Shown here piece by piece: positions 1 through 11,410 of a DNA stretch of 64,000 nucleotides. Source of the DNA: Aselliscus stoliczkanus. Lineage: Eukaryota > Chordata > Mammalia > Chiroptera > Hipposideridae. The notes under the pieces were generated by a model. The model saw nothing but the letters and a program-made list of their open reading frames with translations. It was not told where the DNA came from and ran no database searches. The stretch lies in NCBI GenBank assembly GCA_033961575.1, contig CM066732.1, positions 52,109,001 to 52,173,000 on the forward strand. Direction: 5' to 3'. Numbering within the stretch: position 1 is the stretch's first letter; the number at the start of each line of letters is the position of its first letter. The translations under genes were made by a program, and so were the position numbers.

Positions 1-145
1 CACAGCAGCCCAACTCCAGGTGGAGCTGTTGTTCACCATCTTAGCTGTAGAGGGCAGTGTCATTGGCCCTCATATGTGGGATCCAAACTGGGGGCCGCTG
101 GCTTCCCAAGCCAGCTCTTAACCAATGTGCCACTCAGCTGGCCCC
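1..145 (-). repeat. Type A tRNA-headed SINE, long form, cut by window edge
   Basis: Reading the minus strand from 145 down, the unit starts with the SINE head seen elsewhere (GGCC...GAGTGG), carries a B-box-like GGTTTGGATCCCACATATGA-type segment, and runs into the CCCTCTACAGCTAAGATGGT body seen otherwise only at 3021-3460. It is therefore a long composite copy whose 3' half lies outside the window. Confidence 0.8.
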
Positions 146-149
146 ACCC

Positions 150-1000
150 TATTTTTTGATTGAAACATTTAATTCATTTACATTGAAAGTAAATGTTGAT
201 AGATATGCAGTTATTGCCATTTTATTATTCATATTTTTTATTCTTTTTTTTTTTTTTTTTTTTTGGTCTTAAAGTAGTCCCTCTAACATTCTCTGTAATA
301 CTGATTTGATGGTGATGAACTCCTTTAGCTTTTTCTTGTCTGGGAAGCTCTTTACCTGTCCTTTGATTCTAACTGATGACTTTGCTAGGTAGAGTAATCT
401 TATTTGTAGTTCCTTGTTTTTCATCACTTTGAATATTTCCTGCTAACGGCTTCTGGCCTACAAAGTTTCTGTTGAAAAATCAGCTGACAGTCTTATGGGA
501 GCTCCCTTGCTGCTTTTAGGATTCTCTCTTTGTCTTTAATGTTTGGCATTTTAATCATGATGTGTCTTGGTGTGGGCCTCTTTGGGTTCATCTTTGTTTG
601 GGACTCTCTGAGCTTCCTGGGCTTGTATGTCTATTTCTTTTGCTAGGTTAGGGGAGTTTTCAGTCATTATTTCTTCAAATAGGTTTTCTATTCCTTGTGC
701 TCTCTCTTCTCCTTCTGGTACCCCTGGGGGATGCAAATGTTGGTATGCTTGATGTTGTCCCAGAGGCCCCTTAAACTATCCTCATTTTGGGGGGAAGGGG
801 TTTCTTTTTTCTTTTTGCTGTTTTGATTGGGTAATTTCTGCTACCTTATGTTCCAAATCAATTACTTGATCCTCTGCTTCATCTAATCTACTGTTGATTC
901 CCTCTAATGTATTCTTTGTTTCAGTTATTGTATAATAGTCTTTATTTCTGACTGGTTCTTTTTTATGTTTCCTATCTCTTTGTTGAAGAATTAGCAGACA
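150..1000 (-). repeat. L1/HAL1 5' part in inverted orientation
   Basis: On the minus strand a decayed ORF1-like peptide at 551-736 contains ENLFEEIMTENSPNLAKEI and EAQRVPNK, typical of LINE-1 ORF1 proteins. The flanking text (tttgctaggtagagtaatct, gaactcctttagctttttct) matches the antisense of the old mammalian L1 5' region. No intact frame remains. A T-rich tract lies at 243-264. Confidence 0.72.
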
Positions 1001-1502
1001 AGGACACTAAAATGGTTTTTATGACTGTATTCCATAAGTTCAAAAACTTAATTAGAGATATGGAAGACATAAAAAGACCTGGATATAACTGCCAGAAATT
1101 AAGACTACAGTGTCTGAGGTTGAGAAAGACAATGAATGGGTGGGATGAAGAGATTACACATTACAGCATAAAATTTTAGCGAACCTGAAGACATAGCAGT
1201 AGAAACTATCCAAAATGAAAGAGACAAAAAATAATAAAAATAAAGACAGTAAGTAGCATAAATGAGTTGTGAGACAATATTCAGTGGCCTAATATACATG
1301 TAATTAGAGTTCCTTAAACAGAGGGTGGGTATAGCAAACATATTTGAAGTAATAGTGGCTAAAATGTCCCCAAGCTTTGAGAATTATAAACCCACAGATC
1401 CAAGAAGCTAATCAACTCCAAGTGCAAGAAACAGGAAGAAAAATTCATCAAGGCACATCATAACCAAATTGCTCAAAACCAGCCATAAAAAGAAAAATTT
1501 TA

Positions 1503-1612
1503 GGGCTGGCCGAGTGGCGCGGTGGTTAAGCACTGGCTTGGGAAGCCAGCGGCCCCGGTTCGGGTCCCACATACGAGGACCAATGACACTGCCCTCAAAA
1601 AAAAAAAAAAAT
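1503..1612 (+). repeat. Type A short SINE
   Basis: A 95-bp tRNA-like head (GAGTGG...GGTTAAG A-box region, GGTTCGGGTCCCAC B-box) ends in GCCCTC and a poly(A) tail. It lies in the ORF1 part of the old L1 and is flanked by short A/T-rich repeats (AAAAATTTT type). Confidence 0.85.
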
Positions 1613-2455
1613 TTTTTTAAGAAACCAAAGGGGGAAGAAGAGAGAAATACAGCGGAACAAAGGATTACAGCAGATTTCTCACCAGAAACAATGCAACTGA
1701 GATGACAGTGGAGAATCATTGTAAAACTAATGAAAGAACTGTCAATGCAGAATTCTATACCCAGTGAAAATATTTTTTCAAAACTGGAGGCAAGTGAGGG
1801 AGAGGATCCTGAAAATACTGTGGAGTTGGAAGCACCAGGAGCCTTTCTACCTAGACAACACTGCACTGGCAGAATCTGTCTGATGGAGCTATTTTGGAAT
1901 TCTGGAGTCTATTGAAGGCTTGTAGCTTCCAAGGGAAGGCTTGGAGGGTAAGCTGCAGTTAATTTTGGTCAGTTTCGGCTTTAGCATGGTAGCAGCTATC
2001 CATCCCTCACCCCCAGCCCTGAGGCAGGCAGCCATGCACACATTTATAGAATGGCTTAAGTGCAGCTTGTGGGAGCCAGGGTGGCCAAAACCAACACTGT
2101 ACTCCAAATATCAGAAATTTGCCCTCTGATGGCTGCTTTTAATTACAGAGGTGCAAAGAGGTAGGCAGCCATTTGTGTTGTGCCTCCCCCCATTGTGACA
2201 AGCACCGCCCCCTCCAGCTGAAGTGACTTTCAGGGAATTTAAAGGGCCATACCATTCTCCACCCCGACCCCACTTCTTTATTTTTCTCTTTTCTCTCTTT
2301 TGGGAGCCAGACATTAAAGTCTAGGAAATTCATTAGCAACTGCATATAGAGGGAAAATTAGAATGTGGACTTCATTAAAATTAAAAACTTCTGTTCTTTG
2401 AAAGACACCATTAGAAGAATGAAAAGACAAACTACAGAATGCAATAAAATATTTT

Positions 2456-2562
2456 CTTTTTTTTTTTTTGAGGGCAGTGTCACTGGCCCTCATATGTGGG
2501 TCCCGAACTGGGGCCGCTGGCTTCCCAAGCCAGCTTAACCACCACGCCACTTGGCCGGCCCT
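2456..2562 (-). repeat. Type A short SINE with clear target-site duplication
   Basis: Minus-strand copy with its poly(A) read as T at 2457-2469. The duplication gcaataaaatatttt (2441-2455) recurs as gcgataaaatatttt (2563-2577), with one mismatch, showing L1-machinery insertion into the old L1. Confidence 0.88.
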
Positions 2563-3020
2563 GCGATAAAATATTTTCAATCATATATCTGATAAAGGAT
2601 TTGTTTCTGGAATATACAAAGAACTTTCAAATTTTAATAATAAGAACACAAATAAACCAATAGAAAGTGGCAAACAATTTGAACAGACACTTCACCAAAA
2701 AATACATATGGATGACAGATAAGCCCATGAAAAAACACTCAGCATCATTTAGTCATTAAGGAAATGCAAATTAATACCACCACAAGCTACCACTAGTCAT
2801 CTATTAGATGGTTAAAATGAGCAAGGCTGACCATACCCAGTGCTGGCGAGGTTATGGAAAAACTGGAACTCTCATACTGCTGGTTCAAAAACCCATTTAG
2901 TGGTTTCTTAAAAATATAAACATATGCCTCTCCCACAACCCAGCCACTCCACTCTTGGGATTTAAAAAAAACAAACAAAAAAAAATTGAGAGCACATGTC
3001 CATTCAAAAACTTGAACATC

Positions 3021-3468
3021 GGGGCCGGCCGAGTGGTGCATTGGTTAAGAGCTGGTTTGGGATGCCAGCAGCCCCAGTTCGGATCCCACATATGAGGGCC
3101 AGTGACACTGCCCTCTACAGCTAAGATGGTGAACAATAGCTCCACCTGGAGCTGGGCTGTGTGAGCGCTGGTGATGGTGTAGGCTGCAGCCCCTGCTGCA
3201 GTGGGCTGCCATAGGCTACAGTGAGTGGCCGGCAGCCAGCGTGAGCTGCCAATAGCCACGGTGAGAGACCATCCAGAGGCCAGCGACCGATCTGCCTCAC
3301 CTGGGAAGAGCACGTTGATGATACCAACATGGGCCAGTGAAGCAACGTCCTCCACAACTAGACTGAAGAACAAAAAGAGAGCAACTTGTCTGTTCCCCTT
3401 CCCTGGTTCCCCCACACTGTTCCCCTCCCCTAATCCCCCAATTTAGAAAAAAATCTTAAAAAAAAACA
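3021..3468 (+). repeat. Type A long composite SINE (about 440 bp)
   Basis: It starts with the same tRNA-like head as the short copies, but continues after the CCCTC point into a 300-bp body. The body has alternating 'gagctgcc/agtgagtggcc'-type segments and then a VES-like tail (caactagactgaagaacaaa, cccccaatttag) before poly(A). The duplication aacttgaacat occurs just before (about 3008-3018) and after (about 3468-3478). It interrupts the late-ORF2 text of the L1. Confidence 0.85.
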
Positions 3469-3960
3469 ACTTGAACATAAATGTTCGTACACAACTTTGT
3501 GTTTAACATCAACAAGCTAGCCATAACCCAAATGTCCTCTCATGGACGAATGGACAAAAGAAATGTGGTACAAAGAAATACTACTTAGCAATGGAAGGGT
3601 GAGGCTACTGATACTCACAGCAACATGGGTGAATCTCCAACTAGTTATGCCAGGAAAAAGAAGCCAGATGCAAAAAGAGTATGTTATATGACTCGATGTA
3701 TATAAAACTCTAGAAACTGCAAACTAATCTGTAGAGACAGAAGCCATCAGTGGTGGCCTGGTATGGGGGAGGGGAGGCTAGGTGGTGTCACAAAGGGTCA
3801 GGAGGAAACTTTGAGGGGGGCTGATAGGGTCACAGCCTGACTGTGCTGAGGGTTTCAAAGCTGTATGCTTCAGAGCTAGGACTTAGCACATGGTACACTT
3901 TAAAGGTGTGAGATGTGCTGTGTCTCAATTATGCCTCGATTAAGCTGTTTTTAAAAACAG

Positions 3961-4896
3961 GAGGTAGTGAGGAAGCAAGGATAGGAAAGGCAGAGATAAC
4001 AGCCTGTGCAAAGCCTGGGGGTTAGAACGAGGGGGCTTCTGAGAAGTTAGAAAAGTTCATCATGGCCGGAGAACAGGACGTGACACTGGGAGTGGGGAGC
4101 CACGCAGCTGATCACTGGTCCCTTGTGGTCCACTTATATTATAATATGTTCTGTGCCTCATTCAGGAGTCCCGGGGAGGCTCGGGACAGGGCCCAGTGCC
4201 CGCTGCAGAGGCGGTCAGCAAGCAGCGTTGGAGATGAGAAGCGGGCAGAGACTGGGGTGGGGAGACCAAAACTCCCAGAACAGCCCCCAGTAGCCAGGTC
4301 AGCAAGTCATTTGGTATCTGACCTTACACAACCTGACTTCCTCAAATCAGCCTGTCGCTCCTGGAAGGAATTACCACGTGTGACGTGAGCCCAAGGGTCA
4401 ACGGGAGTCATCCACAGCCCACGGCCAAGGCCCGAAGACATTGTTCTAGACAGTGTTGGGCGCAGGTGTCGTCTGCAGCCCGTGTGGGTCTAGGTTGTAC
4501 CAGGGGTGTCAGCGAAAGCAAAGAGAGGAAAACAGAGCAATGCAGGACCTTCCGTGGGAATGGGGAGACAAGAAAAGTCAGCATGCAGCAGTCGGCAAAA
4601 AAGGTGGTGACATAAAAGACGACATGGGGGGTTGGCAGAGGGAGAAACTGGGCCAGAGGGCAGCAAGTCCCGTGAATGTCTTTTTAGGGAGACGGGATTG
4701 AAATGGGCCTACAATTTGCCTTAGGTTCGGGTCAGGAGAGGGAAAGAAGAATATTCCAGGCAGAGGAAAGTCCCCAAGTTGAGGGTAAGGGACGGGGCAT
4801 GCCACGGCAAGCAGGGCCTCTGGCGTGTCAGTACCGAACAGAGGTCTCTCTGAAACGACCCTACTACATAATATTAAAAACCTTTTTTTTTTTTTA
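3961..4896. other. Intergenic, no gene; weak ancient-repeat texture
   Basis: No splice-compatible coding sequence was seen. The phrases around 4005-4020 and 4735-4790 resemble decayed L2-era interspersed repeats (agcctgtgcaaagcctgggg), but too little remains to classify. Confidence 0.4.
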
Positions 4897-5003
4897 ATTT
4901 AATTTTTTTTGAGGGCGGTGTCTCTGGCCCTCATATGTGGGATCCGAACCAGGGCCGCTGGCTTCCCAAGCCAGTTCTCAACCACCGCGCCACTCGGCCG
5001 GGC
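4897..5003 (-). repeat. Type A short SINE
   Basis: Minus-strand copy with a T-rich stretch at 4881-4910 as its tail and its head ending at GCCCGGCCGAGTGGCGCGG read in complement. Flanks aaaaacctttt and aaaaagacctttt look like an imperfect target duplication. Confidence 0.82.
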
Positions 5004-5011
5004 TAAAAAGA

Positions 5012-7900
5012 CCTTTTGATAAGAGGTGTGCAGCCAGACTGAAAATGCCAGCAGTGGTTGAGATAATGAGTGATAGGAGTTTGCATGTCTGTTAAGCTGT
5101 TTTCTTCTGATTTTTCCAATATGGATATATATTGCTTGTGAATTTCAAAAGTACTATGAATCTGCAAACAAACAAATCTGACCAGTTTCCCTTCAGTCTA
5201 ATAATCCCAAAACCAGACTTTCCTCGGATGGTAGCTGGGAGACAGACCGGCTCTCCCTGAGAGATGGAAGCCCAGGGGTGCCCAGCCTCCATCTGTCTGT
5301 GAGGCTTCCCAGGCCTTGTGTGCTCCTACCAGGCTTGACTGGACGTAGGCCAGGGCCAGGAGAACCTGCTCTGGCTGGCATCACAAGGTGCCAGGCGCAC
5401 CTGAGCAGCCGGCAGGTGTGACAGATGTCCCCGGACCACACAGAGCTGGCTGTGCCTTGTGTATGCCCAACCGTCCCCACCGCACCTCCCCTCCCCAAAC
5501 CTCCCTCCGCTTCCCGGCTAGCTCAGGTGTGCTGCATCTGTGGCCCGTTGGCAGCTTTCTTGCCCTCAGTGCTAGGAGCTGTCAGGTTAAAAGCTGGCTT
5601 GCTCGATTTGATCCCACATGTGAGCTGTTTTATTTCCCTCTCTCTCCCTTACATGGCTTCGGTGTGCTTTTATAAATATTTCACTAGCCTTGCTAAAGTC
5701 TATTTCATCTCTCTCTTAAATTTATTAAATATAAATGCAGCAACAACTCTACCATAAGTCTCTCTTTGCTGTCAAAATCTCAGGCTCCCGTGGAAGTAAA
5801 TACAATTTGCTTTGTTTACTGTGGGTAACTCGGAGCCCTATCTGCTGTATCAACTCCTCCCATGCCCCCCAAATCTCCCTGCTTTCATTAGCTGGGGTCT
5901 GCCCTATCCCCGGGTAGGGCATAGGGACACAGTTCCCACTTTGAAGATGGTATGACAAAGAACCAGCAGGGGCTGTTCTCTGAGACTTGTGAGGCTAGAA
6001 TTCCTTTGTCCACTGGTCTCCCAATGGCCCCTCAGGGAGTAAAGGGGCACCTGTACTCATCACCCCATATCTGAACAGACCTGCAGCTGGCGATCTGGCC
6101 ATAAAAAGGCACAGGGTGCTGTGAGGTGATTGACAGCCCTCCCACACCCACCCCCAGACCTAGAGTCAACAGAACCATGGACAATGTAGGAATTCTGCTC
6201 CCCAAAAGCAAACCACAAGTGCCTCCCCCAAGCCCCTGCCACTTCCTTTGTTCTTTGTTAATTGCAGAATAAATGCAACCCTGCCCACTGCCTGGAAAGA
6301 GATTTCTGCCAGCCAGGGTAACCAGCAGGCAGAGGGCAGGGGCTGGCTTTGTTTCTTTCTGGTGGCATTTGCCCTCTGTAGGCCACGGAGATTTCCTGGA
6401 GGCCACCAGTGGCAGCGCTGGGGAGCTCCTGCTTTCGGGCCTGCAGAGTCAGGTGCCGACGGGCCGGCAGGTAAGGGGCCGAGAGGAGGAGGACATCGAG
6501 ATGGAGAACAGGCATGCTTTATGGGCACCTGAAATCAGCGAGGACCGCTTGGGTCTCTTTCACAAGGAAACGTGCTTTCCCCCATTTTCCTTCATAAAAA
6601 TGGGCCTCTCAGTCTACCCGGTTTTTCTCTCCTTTCTGGCAGTGACATTGCTATCGGAAGAATTGCATTTTCTTTGTCTATAACCAACTCAGAAGATAGG
6701 CTTAGCCCAGACCCTGCTCCCCAATCCTAGCCTAGAACTTCCCACCGAACTTGCTGAGATGAAAGCAAATGATTCCACAGGCTCTGATGACGGGGACGGA
6801 AGCACAGGATGTCCTAGGAGCCCTGCTTTGTGCTAAAACTCGCCGTAGCCCCGTAACACTGGCTCTCACTGTCTGCGCCCTGGGCTCTCGGAGGCCATCT
6901 GCCGAGTCCAGAAGAGTGCTATGTGGGCTCAGGCAGTTTCTGCCATTGTGTCCCATTTAGACACAGTAAAATAAGAGATTTTTTACCCTAGGAGGTAAAA
7001 GGGGCCGATTTAAGGCCTCCGTGGCGTCCTCCTTCAAATTATATCAACATATTAAAATCTACTCAGCGTACATGGAATGTAATTAGTTTGTGTAATTATT
7101 TTGCTTAAAAATGGTAAAAGGGTTTTAGAATTTTACTTTTGAAATCATTAATAATTTTGATTTTACAATTTTCTTCTCCTTTTTAGAGACAATGTTGATG
7201 GGTGTTTTTTTTTGCTTTTTAGATCATAAGCATATCTGTTGGCCCCTGAAAAATCTATACACTCCACTGCTTATGGGATAAACCAAGCTAAGCCCCTGGG
7301 TCTGCGATGGAAGAGCCAGGAGGGTGGGCTTCTGGGTGGGTGAGGGGCAGAAGCCACTGTCCCTGGAATGACTGATCACCCCCCTTCATCCTGTCTTCCC
7401 TGGGAGGTCTCGGGGGGCACGCCCCAGTGACCCCTGCCTGGCTGTGGGGGAGGCTGTGAGTCTCGGAACGTAAGTGGCCAGGCAGTGGTGCGCTCTGTGT
7501 CGATTGTATGATGGCTTTCGGTCGTGGGGCTGCTGGCTTCCTGCCTCACCACTGGGAGCAAGTATATGTCAGGGTCTCTCTGCTTCCCTTCTGTTCCCAA
7601 GAGGGAAGGGTGGAGGGCAGGGCGAGGGGAGGGGAGTCACTGGCGGCCTCCACCAGCTGCTCAGAGGCAAACTTTCTTTTCTCGTTTCTGCTGCTGCCCA
7701 CTGCTGGTGGAATGGGCTTGTCAAGTTGGCACAACTTCCTTTGATATGCTTTTTATTCACTTTTTCTGTAATAGAATTTAAAAAAAAGTTCAGTGTCATT
7801 CTACTCAGGTTAGAAAAGTTGCCACTTCAGGCAAAATCTCCTGTAAAATTTTACCTAGTAAAATTTACCTTGAAAACCCTGTAAATCATTAGGAACTGGT
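5012..7900. other. Intergenic, no gene recognised
   Basis: Mixed GC-rich and AT-rich unique DNA. Overlapping frames of 60-136 codons occur on both strands without codon bias, splice partners or similarity that I recognise. The AT-rich block 7010-7230 is listed separately. Confidence 0.5.
7010..7230. promoter_or_regulatory. AT-rich candidate conserved non-coding element
   Basis: This low-CpG, AT-rich block stands between GC-rich flanks. It is dense in homeodomain-type TAAT cores (gtaattagtttgtgtaatta, tcattaataattttg). It holds no open frame and no recognised repeat. The regulatory role is inferred from composition and motif density only. Confidence 0.3.
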
Positions 7901-7923
7901 GGGTCCTTAAGACTTTAACTTGA

Positions 7924-8040
7924 GGGCCGGCCGAGTGGCTCAGTTGGTTAAGAGCTCGCTCAAGAGCTCAAGAGTGCGAGCTGAGCTCAGAGCAACAGCA
8001 ACATCCTGTTGGCAGGATGGCTCAGCTAAAAAAAACAAAA
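7924..8040 (+). repeat. Type B (VES-related) SINE
   Basis: It starts GGCCGGCCGAGTGGCTCAG, has the diagnostic gagctcgctcaagagtgcga region with a local duplication (caagagctcaagag), and ends gcaggatggctcagctaaaa with an A-rich tail. The middle is shorter than in the 17961 and 18154 copies. Confidence 0.8.
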
Positions 8041-8564
8041 CAAAACAAAAGAAAGAATTTAACCTGTTTCTTGGGTGTTTTAGCTGTGGCCCATCCCCTG
8101 GGGTGGTGGGGGCAAGGGAAGGGTGGCAGGGTAAATAAGGTCCCTCTGTCTGTCTGCTTGTCTTCTGTCCTTCCTTGGCTGAGCTCCTTTAGCTGAATTT
8201 GGGTAAGATGAATGTTGATATGAATTGCTTTTATTGTACTTCTACACAATACCTTTATTTGGTCAAAATGCTTTCACACCCACCAGATCAAGTGTTTTCA
8301 CTCACCCGCGGGAGGGTGGTAGGAATGGAAGTGACATCTCTCTGTTTCTTATGAAGACTCTGAGGCTGGGGAAGGGAAGCTGCTCGCCGGGCTGCGCGAA
8401 GAGGGGCCCTTGTGTGGGCGACTCCCACCACCCCACCCGGCACCTGCCCCGGCCTGGGCTTGGATCCCGGTTCCCTGTGGAGGAGGCCTGGGAAAGGCCC
8501 TGGCCAATGTTTGGGTCCAGGCTGGGGTCTCCCCGACTTGTGGCTCAAGGAACTTTAATGGGTT

Positions 8565-8735
8565 AGGGCAGTGGTCATTGTCCAGGAGCAATTAGACCTC
8601 TTGGGGGACATTTAGCCATGTCTAAAATCATTTTTGGTTGTCTCAACTGGGGGTTGCTACTGGCATCTAGTGGGTAGAGGCTGTTAAACACCCTACAAAC
8701 ACCTGAACCGGGCCCTCCTCGCCCAGGACAAAGGA
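8565..8735 (+). repeat. Ancient non-autonomous DNA-transposon relic (MER type)
   Basis: The text (gacatttagccatgtctaaa, gggttgctactggcatctag, gtagaggctgttaaacaccc) is the same family as 47934-48145, which keeps CAGGG...CCCTG ends. I cannot give the family name with certainty. Confidence 0.6.
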
Positions 8736-8829
8736 CCATTGGGCCCAGAGCTCTGGCTTCCGGGAGGGGTCCCATGTGGCTAGGAACAGTAGCCACGTAG
8801 TCGCTGCCTTGTCCCACACGCTCAGCCCG

Positions 8830-8965
8830 TGATGCACAGCAAATGTTTATTGAGCGCCTGCTGCACGCCCGGTTCAGCCCCAGCGTGCTGCCTCCATCCG
8901 CACCCTCTCACTACATCCTCGTAAGACGTGACGAGCCAAGTGATGATAGTCTCCATGGGACAGAG
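8830..8965 (-). repeat. MIR/L2-like relic
   Basis: The phrase aaatgtttattgagcgcctg followed by a decayed 'catcctcgtaagacg' and 'gggacagaggaggaatgag' region is the usual antisense MIR/L2 pattern. Confidence 0.5.
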
Positions 8966-11289
8966 GAGGAATGAGGGTTTAAGAGGCCTCACGGCTGGGT
9001 TTTCTGGGAGGTGGCGGGAAGGAGCAGCAGCTGTGGGGGGTGAGCGAAACCAGGCAGAAGGCGAGCCGGGCCACATGCAGTCTCAGCGAAGCCTCGGCTC
9101 GTCCGACTGGGGGCTCTGCAGTGGTGTGGCCCTTCAGAGATGTCCCCATCTGCAGTAGGGAATCCAGGCCTGTATACCACCCCCAACATCCACTGGATGT
9201 GGGGTACAGCAGGGAGGGGTGTCCGTGCAGGAAGTGTCTCCTTCCGCAGAGGGCAAGGCCCTGAGGGGCTCACGGGGAGCAGAACCCCACACTCCCAGCA
9301 GCCCCCGGGCATCCCCTAGGGCAGGGGGTGGGGGCTCCCGATCTCAGCCACAGCCCCTCCCTCACTGTGGCCTTGGGAGTCCCTGGAGGCTGAGGCCTTC
9401 TCACCCCAGGCCGTGAGTCCCCAACAGAGTATCATCTTCCTCCACCCCGTAAGTCACATATCGGTGACACCCTGACAGGTTTTGTGGAGACACCATAGCA
9501 CTAAAAGATTTTAAGTTAGTGGCCCATTCTGCATAAGGAGATCACACACACAGTTTTGAATTTCGAGTGTTTTGAAACATTGGGAGATCTTGCAATGCCA
9601 GGCCACATCCCTGCTGGGGCTGGTGCCGGGCAGCTGGACCCCTGGCCCTCGCCCCTTGCCTACTCACTGGTGTGACTCCTCCCGTCTACACAGGCTACTG
9701 TTGGGGCCCACTTCTGGGTGGGCGCTAACCGTCTCTCCCCTTCACCTGTCCTCTCTGGCAGACTGAGCACCTGGTCTTGTCTGTTCTATGACCTCCGGGC
9801 CCTTCCCTCTGCCCATGTCCCACTGTGGCTTCTAAAGAAAATCTCCGAAATCACAGAGAAAGCTTCTCAAGTCTGCCCTTTGTTTCGGACATCCCTACCC
9901 TCCTGGCTGGCTTGGGGGCTGCAGGCACGCAGCAGGTCCCTGCCCAATGACACCTCTCCCTCTTGTGTGGGCTTTGGTTCCTGAGCCAGCAGGGCCATGG
10001 GGCGAGGGGCGAGGACGGTCGACAGGTTTCCGAGTGCGTTTGCGATCGCGCGAGGTAACAGCTTCATTACTCGGTGACGAGTGACCCATATTTCCTAACA
10101 TGATTTCCCTGCTGTAACTCAAATTGAGTTCATGTTATTCTAATGATATCAGTTGACCTTGAGAATTAGACCAAGAAGCCTGGGGTTATTCTTCCAACTT
10201 CCACTGCAGGTTTTTATGATGTGTGTGGAAATGCGATCTGCTCTACATTGCCCTGAAGTGGGCAAGGAGGAAAACAGAAAACAAAGCCCTTGAAGTGCTC
10301 TGATTTTTACAAAATGCAGCTGGGCGATTTCAGACTGGGAGGTTCACTCTCTCTGCAGCTAGCGTTTTGTCTGCGCCCAGGTACTGCAGGCTGAAGTGCC
10401 ACCGTTTCCCTGGACCCGGGACCTCCCCGGCCAGCAGGAGTCCTGGACCAGGTCCCATGGCGCCTCCTGCCCCAGCCTCTCCCTGCCAGCCCACCCTCCC
10501 AGGTCATTCTCCCCAAACCAGAGCGGGAGTCCTGCCACTCATCTCCCTCCCTCACCAGCTCCCCACTGTCCGCTGGGAAAGCCCAAAGCCTTACCCTGGC
10601 ATTCGAGGCCAGTAATTCCAGGCCACCTCCACCCCGTGCTTCCTCCAGCACGGCCCAGGAGCCCAGGCACAGAGGTCTGTGTGCCTCGGTGTCCGTTGTG
10701 CTTTTATACCAATATGCCTTTGCTCGACCATCCTCTCCTGATGGAACACGCCTGATCGCCTCTCTCGTCTCTGCACAAACCCGAATCTCCCTCTTTCTGC
10801 ATTTACTTGTTTGTGCATCTTTCTGGAGCTCTGACTCTTTTCTGGATACTGGGGTTAATCTGGGGAGGATAGAGGGCGACAGTAACCAAGAATACAGATT
10901 AAAAAAATTACAATGGAAGCTCCAACATGATAAGCTTTGGAGGAAATAAATAGTGTGATATTCTGGGGACCCTGGGAATCTCCTTTACTGAGGGGGCTCA
11001 GGGAAGGCCCGAGAATGATGTTTGATCTGAGAAGGAAGGGTGGGAAGGCGGCCCCTGCAGGAAAGTGTGGGAAAGGAGCCCAGGCACAGAGCCCCGGACA
11101 CAGAAGGAGCGAGGTTGTGCCAGGGACCGAAGAGGTCAGTGTCTGTTGTCCTGTGTAGGGGCCAAGGGGCTCTGCTCAAGGGGCACCCATGTCCCTGAAG
11201 GTGGGCTGGAGGGCAGGCCAGGGGCAGAGGCAGAGGCTGGTGTGGCGTTCAGAGCCCCACCTTGGGGGCTGCACGGCTGCTTTCAAATC

Positions 11290-11410
11290 TACGTTGGGTG
11301 ACTGTGAGACCTCTGTGAGCTGTCTCCCTTCTCTGTACCTCAGTTTCCTCATCTGTGAAATGCAGACACGTCATATGAAGTACAATGAGTCCATATTTGT
11401 AAAGTGCTTA
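11290..11410 (+). repeat. MIR relic, plus strand
   Basis: The MIR core signature ctgtacctcagtttcctcat followed by ctgtgaaatg and gtaaagtgcttagaat is present in order. Confidence 0.7.

Larger units (their letters stand above)
1000..3960 (+). repeat. L1/HAL1-like element: ORF1 end, linker and ORF2 terminus, with three SINE insertions
   Basis: Plus-strand L1 relics run in order. First comes an ORF1-like tail near 1670-1700 (ADFSPETMQ), then a linker around 1910-2330, and then the ORF2 C-terminal and 3' region (cttcattaaaattaaaaact at about 2370, late-ORF2 text at 2580-3020 and 3470-3700). The jump from ORF1 to late ORF2 within a few hundred bases is what HAL1 (half-L1) elements look like. SINEs at 1503, 2456 and 3021 break it. 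Coding capacity is lost. Confidence 0.68.

Noticed and set aside
1503..1612. Functional tRNA gene
   Set aside because: The A and B boxes and anticodon-like loop belong to a SINE head repeated many times with poly(A) tails and target duplications. The acceptor stem is not formed.
10000..10070. CpG island promoter
   Set aside because: The CpG cluster (ggacggtcgac, gcgatcgcgcgagg) is only about 60 bp long, with no associated exon or start.
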